Of a stretch of DNA of 64,000 bases, positions 38,287 to 52,760 are shown piece by piece. The stretch spans positions 6,820,001-6,884,000 of the forward strand of contig OZ234500.1 in assembly GCA_965153455.1 (NCBI GenBank), written 5' to 3'. The notes under the pieces are model-generated. The model ran no database searches, had not been told where the DNA came from, and saw only the letters and a program-made list of their open reading frames with translations. The translations under genes were made by a program, and so were the position numbers. How positions within the stretch are numbered: the first letter of the stretch is position 1; every line of letters begins with the position of its first letter. This DNA comes from Sphagnum compactum (taxonomy: Eukaryota > Bryophyta > Sphagnopsida > Sphagnales).

Positions 38287-38760
38287 CTAGTGTTGGCAAA
38301 TGCACACTTTGGAGAGTCCAAACCACTGGTTCCAGTTCATATTAGTAAGAAAAAAACTGGAACTGGGGCTGAAATTTGGAACTGGAACTGGATTTTATTT
38401 CTTTAAGAACTGTACCTAAAACTGGGTTCCTGGTTCTATTGATCTGTGGAACTGGAACCAGAACCAAAATACATGTCTTTGAAAAAATTAAAGTGACTAG
38501 AACTGGGATTAACTGGAGGTTTACCATGCAGCCAACCATTGGTTTCATTCTGGGTTTATAAGAACCAGATTGGAACTGGGTCTGATTTTTAGAACTGGAA
38601 TGCAAACTGCAATATATCTCTTTCAAAGAATCAGATTCCAGGCCCCATTTCTTTGTGGAACTGAAACCAGAACTGAGATGTTTTTCTTTTTTTCTAAATA
38701 ATGGGACCCAGAGGTTCTTCATAAAAGAAAGATCCACCCGACACCAGTTTATACTCTGCA
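38287..38760. repeat. GGTTCC-rich repeat with hAT-like ends, copy 3
   Basis: It starts TAGTGTTGGCAAATGC and ends near 38753 with CACCCGACACCAG, whose complement CTGGTGTCGGGTG resembles the start. TAGTGTTGGCAA-type termini are typical of plant hAT elements. The interior is dense in GGAACTGG, GAACCAG and related words. No transposase and no convincing 8-bp target duplication are seen. Confidence 0.45.
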
Positions 38761-41700
38761 CCTAGATTGGAAACTCTGCTGCATGGTAAAGAAAGCACCC
38801 AAGAAAGGGAGAGAAAAAGAAACAAGGGCGCCTGGACTTTGGTCCAGACAAGCAAACAACCCAAAAGAGGCAGGCCACAAGGAGGTAAGGGAACCACTAA
38901 GTACCCAAACTTCCACCAGTCGCTTGAAGCATATCAACTAAATAAACTTGATAAAACTTGATAAAACTCCAAGGCTAGAAAAACCCTCCTGTCCAGAAAC
39001 AGCCCACTTCAAGATAAAGACAACCTGCACTCTCTATAAAGTCACCGACACTCTCTGTCTATAGGAAGACAAACATGATAAAGGAGGGCCTACAAACAAG
39101 TTGTAAACCTAAATGTGAAAACTGAAATCCCCTCAGGATACTTACTGATCTAGGAAACCCCATTAGGTTTTCTATTGAACTGCAACACGATTACCATCAC
39201 CAAAATGAATGCTGAAAGCAGATTCTACCCAAAGCAGGTAAGTATGCAATAAGGCATTATTGCAAGCAACTTGCTCTTCTCTATACAAAGCCCAGCCAAG
39301 CAAGACAGAGTCCACCACCCCCAGGGCCCAGAGATTGTCAAGGAAGGCAGAGGCCCACATAGTCACCAGTCATAGTCCACTAATGTTACCTGAATTGTTT
39401 TTCAACTACCGAGTACGAACTTTTGAGCTGTTGCAGACGAAGTTCTATTTTCTCCTGGGTAGAATAAACCTTGGTTTGTGTGTCCCAACAACCTCGATGC
39501 CTATAGGTGTGATTTCGTTGACAAGGGTACACACAGGGACCCTCCACCAGGGTCACAGAAAGACCAGGAAACCAACCCTTGGTGGAGGAGAATGGAGACG
39601 TTTCCAGTTACAGCTGTTATACCGTGTCAGCTGCGATACATTGGGCCTCCCCCATACCCTGAATTAGGTCTGGTGCAGGAGGAAAAACGTTTGTAGGTCC
39701 TTTCCCCAAAAAAATAAAGAAAAAAATAAGAACAACGTGGGTCATTTCAAGAGTTGGTTATGTAGAAGGATTTCAACAGGCTCTTGAACCAGAGTCCCGG
39801 ACTATTGTCACTCACAATTCCCAGAACCTTTTTAAAAAAAAAATAAATATGGTCTCTGAATGTAGACCCACACTTCCCAGAACTTTGCCATACTGTAAAG
39901 GGCTCTATCAGTGAAATTTCTCAGAGACTCGGCTGCCCAATGAAGAGATACTGAGACACCATCTGCATTCCTCCTGGAAACAGATTTCTGGTTTGGTGCC
40001 TCTTTTGATTTCTGCTGGAACCAGCTTTGAGGAATGGTGGCCCCACCACGCGTCTACTTTGTTTCATATATGGTTTTCTTCCAGCAGCTACCTGGTATCA
40101 GGCGGTGGGCAAGTAGAGTCAATGTTTTGAGTGGTGATTTAGTCAGGTGGATTTGAAAACGTCCAGGGGTTATTTGTTAAATAGCCGAGGGCTATTTTGC
40201 TTGACAGATTCTTATTGGTATACTAATCACGGTTTATTTCGCTTCAAGACTGAGTTTGTAAAGTACATACTCCTGTTGGCAGGTTCTATGTAGGTTCTCT
40301 GATTTAGGTAGGTTCAGGTTAGAGGTCAAGTTTTAAGGTTTGGGGACTGACATTCTATGTTTTATTGGAAGAGTTTCATTGGAAGAGACTGGCATTTCCC
40401 CATTCCACATGGCACTACAAGATGTTCAACCCATGTTATCCCAAGGTGTTCGCTTTCATGTCCCACCCTTGGAGAGCCTAGTGGTTTAATCTTACCCCTA
40501 GTTGCAGGCTTCTATGGTGGATCGTTTACATGAGTAGGAGTTTGCTTCCCTTCTAGTAGATGTTCCTTCAAATATTGTGCGAGCACATTTTCACTCATGT
40601 GCGAGTCTAGAGGCAGGCGTTTAGTTATTCGCTCCTCCTACCACACCAACATTTCGTTTATTATTGGCCCACTTTCTTACAACACTACGTATCTGTCTTG
40701 GCTTGTCACATCCTACAGTTGCCCACCTTTCATAGTGTCAATGTGGTTATACCATTGATGATCTAGGTACCCATTTGCTTCGGTGCCCCTGTGGGAATGA
40801 GCATACAGCAACCCACAACACACTTCGAAATATTGTTGCAACTATTGTTTTGGAAAGCGAAGCACATGTTCAAAAGGAGGTCTCCCACCTTTTCCCTCGC
40901 CACACCCGATGACAAGTGGATATTCTTATTACCAAAAACAGTTTCCATACTTTGATTGACCTTGTCATTTGTCGCAACCCTACGTTGAAAGAGTGTGAGG
41001 ATGAAACTCACACTCCCGAAATGGGGACTTGGGAATCCTCTGAGATTCCCACAATTTCAAAGTTCGATTGCAGGGGCCAAAACACCTTGCATTGAAAAAT
41101 TCTTTATATCATTGGAAAGTTATTAAAGTGTAGATGTTGAAAATGGGCTCGCATGAGTCATTTGGACATCCGCAGCACAAATAATGGTCAAAGAAAGGCC
41201 GGGAGTCAAACTAGCAGTTTCACTTTCGACCACTAAAAGTCGGGAATCGACCAGACCCCGGTGCGTGCAGGTAAAGTGCGACACACCATTGGAAAGATCT
41301 CAACGAGAACTACAACTTTGCTTCAGACCTCGTCCCAATCGGAGGTCTGAGCAAAAAGTTATAGTCTTGCAAAATTGCAGGAGTCCAAACCGAGACAGTT
41401 TCGGGACTCCTCCTTGGGAATCCTTGGACAAAAAACCATTCGGATGTAGGTTTCGTGGAGAGACGCAGAGAATATTATATGGGGGAAGGTGGTGGCTTCC
41501 CCCGAATCCGGGCCGTGGTGAGTCTTGTGAGTCCAGAATTGCCCGTGGCTTGTCCTAGCACTAAAGGTGATCCAGAAAGTGTACTAACCAACTTGTTGGT
41601 TGCTTTGATGCAGATTCGAATGAGTAACTAAAGCTTGTCACTCTTCCTAGTCCCATCTAGGAGCCTCAGCACGCCCTTCTACCCCTTTTAGTGCTGAGAG

Positions 41701-42480
41701 CTGGGAGCGTGCCCCGAGTTCCTCACAATTCCGTTATTTAAATAACTTGGACCCATCTTGGGTCTAACTAGAAACTTGGGAGCGCGTCATCATTGCTAAC
41801 CCGACTCACACATATATGGTGCAGTGAAAATCGATGATAACAATGGCTACTCAAGAGAAAACATGATCCTATGTTGATCAAGCACCAGGTAATGACTTCA
41901 TTCCCCTTACCATTGAAACGTATAGTGTCTTCATTCTTGTTTTGATTCATTCCTAATCACTTGTGCACAAATCACTATTACGCATCATCAGTGGTCTTCT
42001 TTAGTCCCCTCGATGTTCATTTCCCACTATCGACAACATGTGTCCATAGCCCTCTAGTGTGCAAAAGCCATAGCAATTTTTCAGTGGGCCATTACACTTA
42101 ATTGGGGTTTCTCATTTCTTCCATACATCATAACTAGTGCACCTTTGTCACTAACCGATTTGTGGTAGGCAATTGCTTTCTCATTTTAGGTCTTCTTTGT
42201 TATCCTTAATCATCATTTCGTAGCCTTGAATCCTATTTGCATAAGGTTTTATTTTCCTTATTTTTCATTGATTGTTTGCTTACATTTTTCTTTGGGTTGT
42301 GTCTACTCGTGCTCTCATTTGCCTTATACCTTTGATGGATGGGTTCCTATCCTGAATTTTTATATACATGGTTTTTTTTTTCATTGGAACCTAATTGACC
42401 AACAAATCTCTTTTCAAAATTGAATTAGACCTTGAACTAGGGTAGTTGTTCCATTTTAATTAGGTTTAGATTTTCTAAAC
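38761..42480. other. Intergenic; possible retroelement debris
   Basis: Frames of 124-135 codons (39260-39667, 41184-41558) are Arg- and Pro-rich but match no domain I know. The block at 40.4-41.8 kb is less AT-rich, as in LTR or internal retroelement sequence, but I find no primer-binding site, protease, RT or paired LTR. Confidence 0.4.
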
Positions 42481-43740
42481 AAACATATATATAAATTTGG
42501 CCCTACATTTTAGGTAAATTATTGCGTTTGATGAGTTACACGTGATTAATAATTACATAATCCACATCTTGAATTGTGCATTACTTAAACATAGTAATAA
42601 TACACACACAAAAAATTGTTTAGGTATGTGAAATGAAAATGGAACTAAACCTAATCTTAAACCAAAGTGATTCTATTTTTTTTGGAAATTTTATTAGAAC
42701 TAAAGGTTTTAAAAATCTAAAGAATTGGTTTCAAAGGCTAGACCGAAGGTTCCATTGGAAAAAAAATTACAACCAAGACCAAAAGTTCCTTCTGAAATAA
42801 AGAACCACAAATATTAATACATAACAATGTTGGTCAAGGAAGAATTTTGGTCAAGTCTAGGTCTAAAAACCGAACCTAGTGAGTCTACATGGAACAAGAC
42901 CCAATACAAGATTTGTTTCAATTTAGAAAGTTTCTCCAAAACCCAAACATGGATTTAGCTCAAGAAAAGTTCAACTAGACTTGACCTTAAAATATGGTCA
43001 CAAGTCTTCAAGGTTTTTTTACATCGTCTAAGCCATAGGTTTAGGTGAGGACTAAGGTTTTAAGTTTAGATAAGATTTAAGATTTTTAGGTTGTTTAAGG
43101 TCCTAAGTTTATGCATAAATGTGCATAAGAAATAAAAAATTGAAAACATGTTCCCATGATCTAAAGTTTTTCAATGGCTCCAAATGCTCTACATGGGGAA
43201 AATTTCCATAGTTCATGCACTTGTTGCACACTAACAATTAATCGTGAATACAATGTTACATTTTTAAGACTATCATTTCTCTTCAGAGGTTGGGGTTGAG
43301 GTCTAAATGCCTTACTTTATTAGAAACTTGTTAAACAAGTTCTAAATAATCAAAAATTACACACCACCTATCCTAAAAATAGAATGATTGAATAAAGAAT
43401 GTTTTCATACATTGCTTTCGCAACTTGGTCTTTTTTTGCAAATTAAGTGACTTGCCTTAGAATTGTCCCCACATTTACGTTTGAATTGGCCCTAGATGTT
43501 TAACCCAAAATTATAAGTTCTTATAAAGGTTCAATTCATTGGCCTTAGAAACATTGGTAAAAAAAACTTGACCCAACTCAAAAACCAGTGGGTTTCAATT
43601 TTTGAAAATAATCCTTGGACCCAGAACCACAAACTCCACCTTTTACAAAAAAACAAAAAACTTTGGACTTGGACCCAATAGTTCTTCAAAAAACTAAAAC
43701 TTAGCAAATATTGGTACATACTACTGTTAGCTAATCCATA
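42481..43740. repeat. GGTTCC-rich repeat, decayed copies 4 and 5
   Basis: Two stretches, about 42600-42850 and 43480-43740, carry the GGAACCT, GAACCAC and ACTGTTAGCTAATCC type words of the family at 38287, with low similarity. Confidence 0.35.
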
Positions 43741-45360
43741 TTGAAAAGTGACCCAAGTATGTGGCCACATCTAGGGCAAGGTATTGAAAACTATCTTACT
43801 AGGTAAAACTTCCAATGAAAATTAAGTAAAGACCCTACCTCGCTTGGTCTTCTCATTCTAAAGGCTGACCAATACTCATTAGGTCTAATATCATTTTGAT
43901 AAAATTTGACACCCTATATATATATATATATTCACCCATGTAATCATGTGCTTCACACAGGTAAATTATTTTTAAATCTTAAGACCTACCTTTTTATGGC
44001 ACGCACTTCAGTTTTTGTGTTGAATAACATTTTCACAACCTATACCAACTTACTTACACACCAAAAAGATAACTAAATATTATGATTTATCTCCATTTAA
44101 TAAATTGCCTAGGATGTGTAACTTCTTGAAAACAAATCCAACTAGTGGGTCAAAACATGTAACTAGGAGTCAAAAAAGGCGTCGGATGTTAAACATAATC
44201 AGTTAAAATCAAACATTTATTTTTTATTACCATTTTAAACCATAGTAATCATGGCAAGTTAGTTTATTTTCCTTCATATGAATGTCAAGGATCTTAGAAT
44301 ATAAATTCATTTGATCCAATTTTAAATTTGGTTTTAATTTAAGACGTTTGAAAATGTACACCTATTGCGTCAAATCGAGTCAATTTTGCAAAGGACTATA
44401 AAAAATATTCATATAATAAAAGGATTTTCATTGAAAAAATATAGATCATAAGAACATATTAGCCACACTCAAAAAACACTCCTATTTTTAAAAATATGGA
44501 ATTCTAAAACTTTAAAATTTCAAAGAATGTTTCAAAATTGCTTAGAATTTCAAAGTTTCAAAAGTCCTTTACCACATATAAATGGGTTCTAATGTACATG
44601 ATGTATGACGAAAAGTTATAGCTTAGAGTATAATAAAATTAAAGAACGTGAAATTTTAATTTTAGGTGATGACTTAAAATTTTGATCATTTTTCAAGATG
44701 AAACATTGAATTTGTAAGGAATTTACACACTTTAAAAAATTCATATTTATTCAATAATGACTAAAAAAAATGTGATGCATTGGGGAACATTTAAATATTT
44801 TTTAAACAAGTTACAAAAAAATTCTATCAAAAATTCATTTGCATGTAAAAGTTTTTTTGGGGAAAAAGGACGTGCAATCCTTTTCCAAAATAATCCCTTT
44901 GGCTCTTAGTTACAGGTTTTGACCCTAGTCCAACATATATTCATGTGACTAAAAATTCAAAAGTTTTGCACCTACAAAATGCTAGAACAATGCTAAGGAC
45001 TATCAATTATAAGCCCCTTCATTTTCCTTCTAATCAAAAGAAGTTCCATAGCACTAGGTGGTTTTCAAGTTGGGTATTTAGAAAAATTGACCTCTTGCAC
45101 AATGAGTTGCAACACAACCTTCCTAATCTATAATTTTGTCGTGGTAATTGTATAAATTTTTTTTTTCATAGGTTCATATTGTTTAAACACAAATGTCGTG
45201 CTTCTAAAACATGTATGAAGCACATTGAAGCAAGATGCACAATGCCAAAATCCCTAATCCATGACTAAATCCATGATTTGATTGCTAGTTGTTTAAGACA
45301 TCCATAACTACATGATCATATAGTTGAATAGGACACATCGTATTTCAAATGTCTTTTCTA
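43741..45360. other. AT-rich intergenic
   Basis: No gene is recognised. A short TA dinucleotide run lies at 43914-43932. The frame 44945-45133 has no known domain. Confidence 0.45.
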
Positions 45361-45605
45361 ACTATGGTCATGAAGGACAATGTCTTTTATGACTATGAAT
45401 TTTGCAACTATAGTCATGAAAGACATAAAAAATATCCTAGGAACTCTAGGATATATTAGGCTAAAAACCTAGCCTACATGTTAAAATCATAGGACCTAAC
45501 CTACCTAGGAATGTAGGCTAACGTAGCTAACAACCTACGTTAGGCTAGGTACTTAAGTTAAACTAACAATCTAGCATAACCTTATAGGACTAAGTTGCAA
45601 TAGTG

Positions 45606-45664
45606 AGAACTTAAACCCTTCACCGTCACATTGAAAGATGAAATTCTTAACCATTGCATCACAT
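45606..45664 (-). repeat. Antisense tRNA-like module, copy 3
   Basis: GAACTTAAACCCTTCACCGT, a spacer with GAAAGATGAAA, then TTCTTAACCATTGCATCACA. It has the same layout as the modules at 14804 and 27277 and again sits among CCTACC-type tracts. Confidence 0.45.
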
Positions 45665-45935
45665 TTTTTCCGATAAAAATTGTCAACATATTATCATAAA
45701 CATTTTTTAAAACTTATTTAAATAACATATATAACCTAGCTAGGGTACCTACTTAATAACATATCACCTACCTAGTAACCTAATAGGTACCTTGGTAGGT
45801 TTAACCACCTAGCTAAAGTAGGTACCTACCTTGTAAATAGTATATACCAAGGTGGGTAAGTAATTAGTATTGTTAAAGGTGTAAAAATGTTAGGATTTTT
45901 AGGACAAGAATTGTTAATATCAATTTTGACTACTG

Positions 45936-46015
45936 GAAACCAATATCGAAAATCAATACCAAAAACCTATTACCTGAAACCAATATCGAAAATCAATACC
46001 AAAAACCTATTACCT
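45936..46015. repeat. 2 x 40-bp tandem repeat with degenerate extension
   Basis: The unit begins GAAACCAATATCGAAAATCA and ends AAAACCTATTACCT. The two copies are identical; at least two more diverged units follow to about 46110. Confidence 0.85.
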
Positions 46016-46461
46016 GAAACCAATATTGAAAAATGTTATCAAAAATCCATTATCGAAAATTAGTATCGTAAACTATTACCAAAAATTTGTTACTATAAAC
46101 CAATATTTGTAAACAACTATTGAAATTTGCTTAAAAACTAATGTTGGTTTTTTGTTACCAAACATATTATTTGTTTTTGAAGAGTATATTTTAAAACTAG
46201 AATGCTAATTCATTAAACTGACTTCAAATAAGAATTTATAGATAGATTTACTATGAATTTTAAAGAGATTTTTGTTATTAGGTAATAGGTATGTATTGGT
46301 TAAATTAGCTACCTACGTAGGACCTATTAACTACATAAGAACTATGTAGGTAGTAGGTATGTTTCTAAGGTAAATGCCTACTACCTAGTAGCTACATACA
46401 ATAACTACCGAGGTAAGTTACTAACCTAGGTACACTAGTCATGTAGTCTTAATGTAGTCAT

Positions 46462-46539
46462 TATGTTGTGACAAAATAATTACAATCATGTAATTACAAT
46501 GCAATTGTAATCATGTAATCATAATGTAGTCACAACGTA
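46462..46539. repeat. Imperfect foldback of about 38-bp arms
   Basis: TATGTTGTGAC on the left faces GTCACAACGTA on the right, with ATTACAATCATGTAATTACA facing TTGTAATCATGTAATCATAA between, centred on TTACAATGCAATTGTAA. It would fold into a long hairpin as single-stranded DNA or RNA. Confidence 0.65.
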
Positions 46540-46640
46540 GTTGCAAAGATGACTGAAAGTATATGACTAAGGACATATTCTACATGATTAAATTAAGACA
46601 TGGTCACAAAATGTCTTAGTCATGAAAAACATATTTTGGT

Positions 46641-49600
46641 GTTTTGATGCAAAATTATATTATGGATGAAAATCATTTTTTTATCTATACATGTTTTAGA
46701 CACACAACATCCATGTCTAAATAAAAATTTATGACAAAAAAGACTACACACAACTATTATTGCCAAACCATAGCCCAAGAAGTTTGTTGAGGTGCATTAG
46801 GTGATTTTTAGGTTAGATTTTCCAAAATTGACCCTTGCATGCATAATAAACAAGTATTTCCAAAATAATATTTTGAACTAAACTAAAAGTATCATTTAAA
46901 AATGTAACTTGATACAACAGAAGTCCATTAATTTTCCAATTTTTAATTTTTTGACATGAACATGACATAGTTAAATATAAATTAAAAAAGTTAAGAACTA
47001 ATGAGTTATCAAAGCAAGATAAAGTAGACAAAATAAGTAGATGTCTCCATTTCAACCTTGCACCACTCATATAACTACCATAGAATAACATCAAATTAGG
47101 TGAAAGTACATGTTAAGTAGCATTAGTTTGCTCTATTAAGAATATAAGAATTTAATTTTAAGAAAATTGAAAGTAAATGAATTTAAAAAGTAGATTAAAA
47201 GTACATTTGAAACCGACTAAAAAATATGTGTTCAAGCCTACTTCTTGGTTAGAAAAATTAATGAAATTGATATGTAATAAGTTAAAAAATGAAGATCAAC
47301 ATATGTTTTAGCAAGTCATTAGAAAAAAATCTATTTTTTTTTTGTAAAAACCTACTTAACACCACTTGAAACCAAAAGCCCATAGTGAAAAGTAAATGTC
47401 AAAAGCTACTTGTATTTTGAAACCTACTTAAAAGCTATTTTTACAATTTGAAATATAAAAATCAATGCACATTAGTGTAAACATATATTATATTTAATCA
47501 TTGAAATGAAAACATTCAATGTTCCATGATTCTATAATGGTTTTTGTTGTTGTTTTAAATCTACTTGTTCCAATTTTGACAAGGTAATCAAGTTGTTCAC
47601 TTTATCTTGCTTACACCCTAACACTAGTACATACCCATGAATTGGCTGGGCATTGGGTTTTTTTCAATTTGTACATATGAATGTGGTAAATCTATCATGA
47701 ATTATTTGATTTTCATATTTTAAGTTGTTCTTTCTAATATCCATATGTTTCCAAGGACCCTATTAATGAACATAAAGGTTCTAGCACTACATTGTAGAAA
47801 TTGATTTAATGTGAGTAAATTATAAACTCATAGATTTCATATATTTCATTAAAGACTAATAAAAAAAGGTTCAAAAAATTGAATTAGACATGTCACAAGT
47901 CAATATTTAAACTTGAAATTAAAACCTTTCTATTTCGTACATTATTTAAACATTAAACCTTAAACCTTACTTATACCCACAAGGATATAAGTAAAAGTCG
48001 CCATGTAGAAAAAACTAGTGTTGGCCAATTAATATTAGTTTTTTCAATATCAACAAGGCTAATTATTTGAAAATTTGAAGATTCCAATTACACATATGGT
48101 ATCAAATAATTGGATTAAAAGAAATATAGGACCCACCTAATATCAATTTAGTGAATTAGATTATCAATATTTTTTTGAAGTAAGAACCACTTAATGTGCA
48201 TTAGGTTTGCTTTTTTCAAGAACCTATTGAAAATATTGAATATAGTGTTGAGGTCAATTAAAAAACATTTTTTAAAACCATTCTTAAATTTCATTTCATT
48301 TTATTTATAGCCTGTTTCATATTAAGCAAAGTTTCAATATCATTAGGCATAACCAACATAAGGAACCACAAACTCTTGTAGTTCATTGACACAATTACAA
48401 ATTATACAATGTTTATTGATTAGGAGAAACAATAGTAGATTTTATGACAACATTTCAATACATCTAGCTCCTTGTCATTTTCAAATGTAGCCATTCTTCC
48501 TGACACAAAAAATTGAAAAAAGGTGGTTTGGATTAAACTCTCACATTTTTATCCTAGTCTCTAGGTTTTTTTAATTACAATATCACTTTGATGATATGCT
48601 AACCACAACTTTCAAATTCAACTCAATCCTTAATTCCCTATAGGTTGCAATTCTTTCTTTTTAAACTTTAATCTTTTTAAATGTAACTACAATTTAATAG
48701 TGTAAATGTGATGATTAATGGCCCATCCTTTTCTATTCCTAGAATTTTTAATCCCAATGATGCCACAGTTCCCACATCCCATGAGATGTTTACAATTTCC
48801 CCTTAACTTGGCACTACCATTCCCAAAAATTGCCTCTTTAATCACTCATGAAATTTCTCACTAAACATAAAACTCAAACTTTCATTTTTCCTTTGATGTT
48901 CAAAATAGTAAATTAAATACCTTTAAATTCTTTGCCTCCCATCTACGAATCATCAAGACTTAAACCAAACTTGGGATCCTCATTATGTCATCATCTCTTA
49001 ACCTATGCTCCCTATTTTTATTTTAAGTTGGTATAAGTGTTGTAAAAGGTATTAAAAATTTGTGAAATGGAAGTTAAAAAATGTTTATCTCTTATTACAA
49101 TAGACTACCATCACCAAGTATTTTTGAGCCTACCTTCAACTAAGATCAGTAATTATTCAATGGATTGAAGTTGCTAATAATGGCTAAAATGTGCCCCCTC
49201 CCTTAGAAGCTCTAGTGCATTGGGGTGAAAGCACACTATGGTGGCCTTTTTCGGATGTCACAATTTCAATTTTTTGGGTTAATCAAATTTAGTTGTATAC
49301 AATTCAAATGCATTTGAGAAATATAACAAAAATTAGATGATAAATTGAAAATAATATTGTAATCCTCCCAAATCTAAAAAAAATACTCAAAAACATCAAT
49401 GTTTAATCAAAGGTGGATTTTGCAATGTAGGGTACAATTGATGTCATAGTCCAAAATATTATGGTTATGGATTTTTTTAGTGGAATTGGAGAATATCCCT
49501 ATGACTTTTTACCATTGCAATTTAAGTATCCTACCATTTAAGATGAAAAAATAATGTAAGAAAAGATCTTTCATTCTTCTTTAGATTCAAAATGGAAATT

Positions 49601-51300
49601 TCAGAAGCGTAAAGGTGTTTTGAAAAGGTTTAAATTAGGGTGATATGAATTTAGACATGGAAAAAAATGTGAACTTCAGCATCATTTAGATGTTTTTATT
49701 GAAAAATACATTGAATTTGGATTTTTAAAATGGACTTTCAAATGCCCATTTTGTTACATTGTAATGTGTTTTTATTCCATTGAAATATAGTTGGCCAAAT
49801 AATTTCATTGCTCCCATCATAATTAATGGGTAGTCATTAACTCATTCACCATTTATCAAAACACAAATGAACATCACCCAACACAAGAAGAAAAAAATTC
49901 ATCATTACACAAAATAGGAACACATGGCAAGGTTGTTGAGTTTCCAAAAACAAGGTAGAATGTTTATCAACATTCCACTAGTCCAATACTTCAATAGCCA
50001 ACTATGTCTAACATAATATCATTTTCATCCATGATATCTACCTCTTCCATAAAAAAATTTATCAATTGATGAACTCCCCTTCCAATGGGCAATTTGCCCT
50101 TGTGTCAATCAACCACTTCTTCATAATCATTAAAAGCTTGTATAAGTTTTCAACTCCCAACCTACAACATAATAGGCTTGTCAACATTCCAATTATATTG
50201 AAAACTCCTTTAGTCTTGATCTAGGACTCAAGAATTTCAAAAATCTACCATGCAACAAAAGAGATGTTGTGAAATTGTATTTCATGGGATGCTTACCAAG
50301 TCAACATGTAGACACTTATTGAAAAAACATCATAAATTCAAGGCATCAAACAGTAACCAATAACCTCAAGTTTGATTAAAGATACATTGTTTCACAATCA
50401 AAAGCATAGTTCTTATAATTGTTTGGTAAACTACCCAAGTAAGATCACAAAACAATGAGCCAAAAACCATGTCAAATTATGTTTAAAATTGTACTATTTT
50501 TATATATGCCTTTGTGGTGCCACTTTAATGGCATGTTAATCATAACAAAGTGTGTTTTATGACTAATATGGATGTTGAGAAATCTAAATTGAACACTTGG
50601 ATCTTTTGATTTTGAGTTTTGATTTGAGAAAATGACCTTTAAAGTTGAGCAAATGTTTTGTCAAACATTACTGGTTTCACAAAACAGCCTTGATTTTCAA
50701 AATATAAAAACTTTTTGATGTTGAATTTTTTGTAATAATGTGAACTATTAGACACATGTAAAACACATTTAAAACACAAGGAATTAATCTATAACTTGAT
50801 TTTTCCCCAAAAAATGAAATTTGGGGTCTATTTAATGTTCATGTTCATTTTTAATGACATGTAAATGTGGTGCAATGTAAATGGTGTCTAAAACAAAATT
50901 ATAGCTTATAATACAAAAGACTAAACTTCAAAGCAGTTAACATCTTTTTGCATGATTTGAAATTGTGCTCATTTTTCAAAATAAAATGAAAAAAATTAAT
51001 GCAAAATTTTACATTTCTAAAAAAACATATTTACTCAAAAATGATTAACAAAGAATATGTGGTATATTGGGAAACTATAATAAGAAATAATAATAATTAA
51101 AAATATATATAAATAAATAAAATTTAGTAAAATGATTATAATCTTTTGAAACAAAGTAAACATATTAGTTCATTGATTCATGATTTCACCCACCTAGGTC
51201 TATGCATTCGGTACTCGACCTTGCAACTTTAGAATTTCTTGCTTCCCATAACAAATATTGATGGCATCCCAATATTTCAAGGTTTTTGGAATATAATAAC
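46641..51300. other. AT-rich intergenic, nothing recognised
   Basis: No conserved coding or RNA feature is seen over some 4.6 kb. CTAGTGTTGGCCAATTA at 48014 resembles the termini of the GGTTCC-rich repeats. The remainder is old transposon-like debris. Confidence 0.45.
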
Positions 51301-52760
51301 CTTCCTTAGCAACCTTGATTTTCATTGGGGTTTTTACTTTCTAACATGAGAGATGTTTGCTTCATGGCATACCTTCTCCCATTCATTTCATCTTTTTTTC
51401 AAATTTTTTGTCCATGTAAGTATTTTCTACAAGGCAAATTGTGTGGCATTCAAACTAAACTTTTGAAAGCCCACACAAACATTCACATCATTATAATCAT
51501 TTTGACATGCTTTGCTGAATACATGGCCAGAATATGATCCTTGCCAAGGAGTTACAAGTGCCAAAGGAACACATTTGACCGCACAATTGAAAGTTTGTGC
51601 AAGGGTGGATAGATTGTCACCTTCATCCTTCAAATCTAGGTAATCAATTTTTCCAACAAATTATTGCCATTGCAACTTACTTGTATCAATAGCTTCAAAA
51701 AGTCATTGTCACTTGGCAAGGTGCCTAATGTGAGTTGATGAAATTTATGACACTTGAGCAAATGTGTCATATATAGATGTGGACATCCATAAATCAAAAT
51801 AAGTTGTAACACAAGAAGCTAAAGCTAAAATCACATACATTTTCTCCATGGTTTTGCCCAGCAATGAAAGGATGACATGTTTAACCATTTGCTTTGGTTT
51901 TGGAAACATTAGTTGAAGATTTTGACCATGACCAAACGCCTCAACCTTTGATTTTCCACAACGTAAATATGCAACAATTAAACAACATCAAGTGTTCCAT
52001 GAATGTCTTTCCCTACATCCTCCTTGTAATTAACTTGAGTAATATTTCCAAACTGTTTTGTGATGGCCCCATATCCAACATTTGATCTTTTCTTAGATTT
52101 CTTTTCAATGTTGTTTTTTTGCAACAAGGGTCAAATTGATATTTTCCCACCTATCCCAGGCACCTAGATGCTTAGACAAATTATGATTTTAGTTCATAGT
52201 AGTAGTCCCATGTTGTTGGTTATATGTGATCACACCTTTGCTATTCATGGTGGTATTGCCAAAATTGTATGTTTGCAAAATGACAAATTACACAAGGCAT
52301 GGTTTGAACAATAGTAGGAGTCACCTTATTGTCATCATTGATCACGAAAAAATGCCAAGTAAAAGAAAACTTATGTTGAGGGATTTGAGATTTCTAATTC
52401 AAGGTCAATTGAGTCTTTAATACCTCCCATGCAACATCTATTTCCAAATTTAGGTTGCTTGGGGTTGCAATGTTCTCTCCAACAAATGGTGCACTAGGTG
52501 TTGAAATTAAACCAACAATTGGCCCTTAATCATCCCTTAAGCCCATTGCCAAATTATCAACACCATCATAATCAAAATACTGCATAAGGTTTTCATTTTG
52601 ATTAAATGCTTCAACGTTTGCCATTTTTTTTCTAAACTTGTGGGGGGGGGGAAATAAATATTTTAAATATAAAAGGAACTCAAGGACAAACACAATTTGA
52701 ATCGCAAGCTTGGTTATGGTATTTGTGAACTTCTTGTTAATTACATACATGTAGCACAAA
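51301..52760 (-). pseudogene. Possible degenerate transposase remains
   Basis: Translation of the minus strand gives broken coding-like pieces, for example an acidic segment at 52526-52625 and patches around 51430-51630, interrupted by many stops and frameshifts. I cannot assign a superfamily; a decayed hAT-type transposase is a guess. A run of about 11 G near 52641 interrupts it. Confidence 0.2.

Larger units (their letters stand above)
45361..46640. mobile_element. Probable non-autonomous transposon of the CCTACC/tRNA-like family
   Basis: The outer parts carry facing words GACTATGGTCATGAAGGACA- and GACATAAAA-type on the left (45361-45430) and GACATGGTCACAAAATGTC, TTAGTCATGAAAAACAT on the right (46598-46635), like inverted subterminal repeats. 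Inside are CCTACCTAGG/GTAGGTACC tracts (45460-45870 and 46300-46430), an antisense tRNA-like module (45606) and a 40-bp tandem repeat. The composition parallels the defined CACTA element at 26908, but I cannot find exact termini or a target duplication. Confidence 0.4.

Noticed and set aside
39260-39696. Overlapping 135- and 72-codon frames, Pro-rich
   Set aside because: Coding-like appearance only; no motif, splice partner or homologue that I recognise.
41184-41558. 124-codon Arg-rich frame
   Set aside because: It has no recognisable domain. The surrounding block resembles retroelement noncoding sequence, but no LTR pair or primer-binding site could be found.
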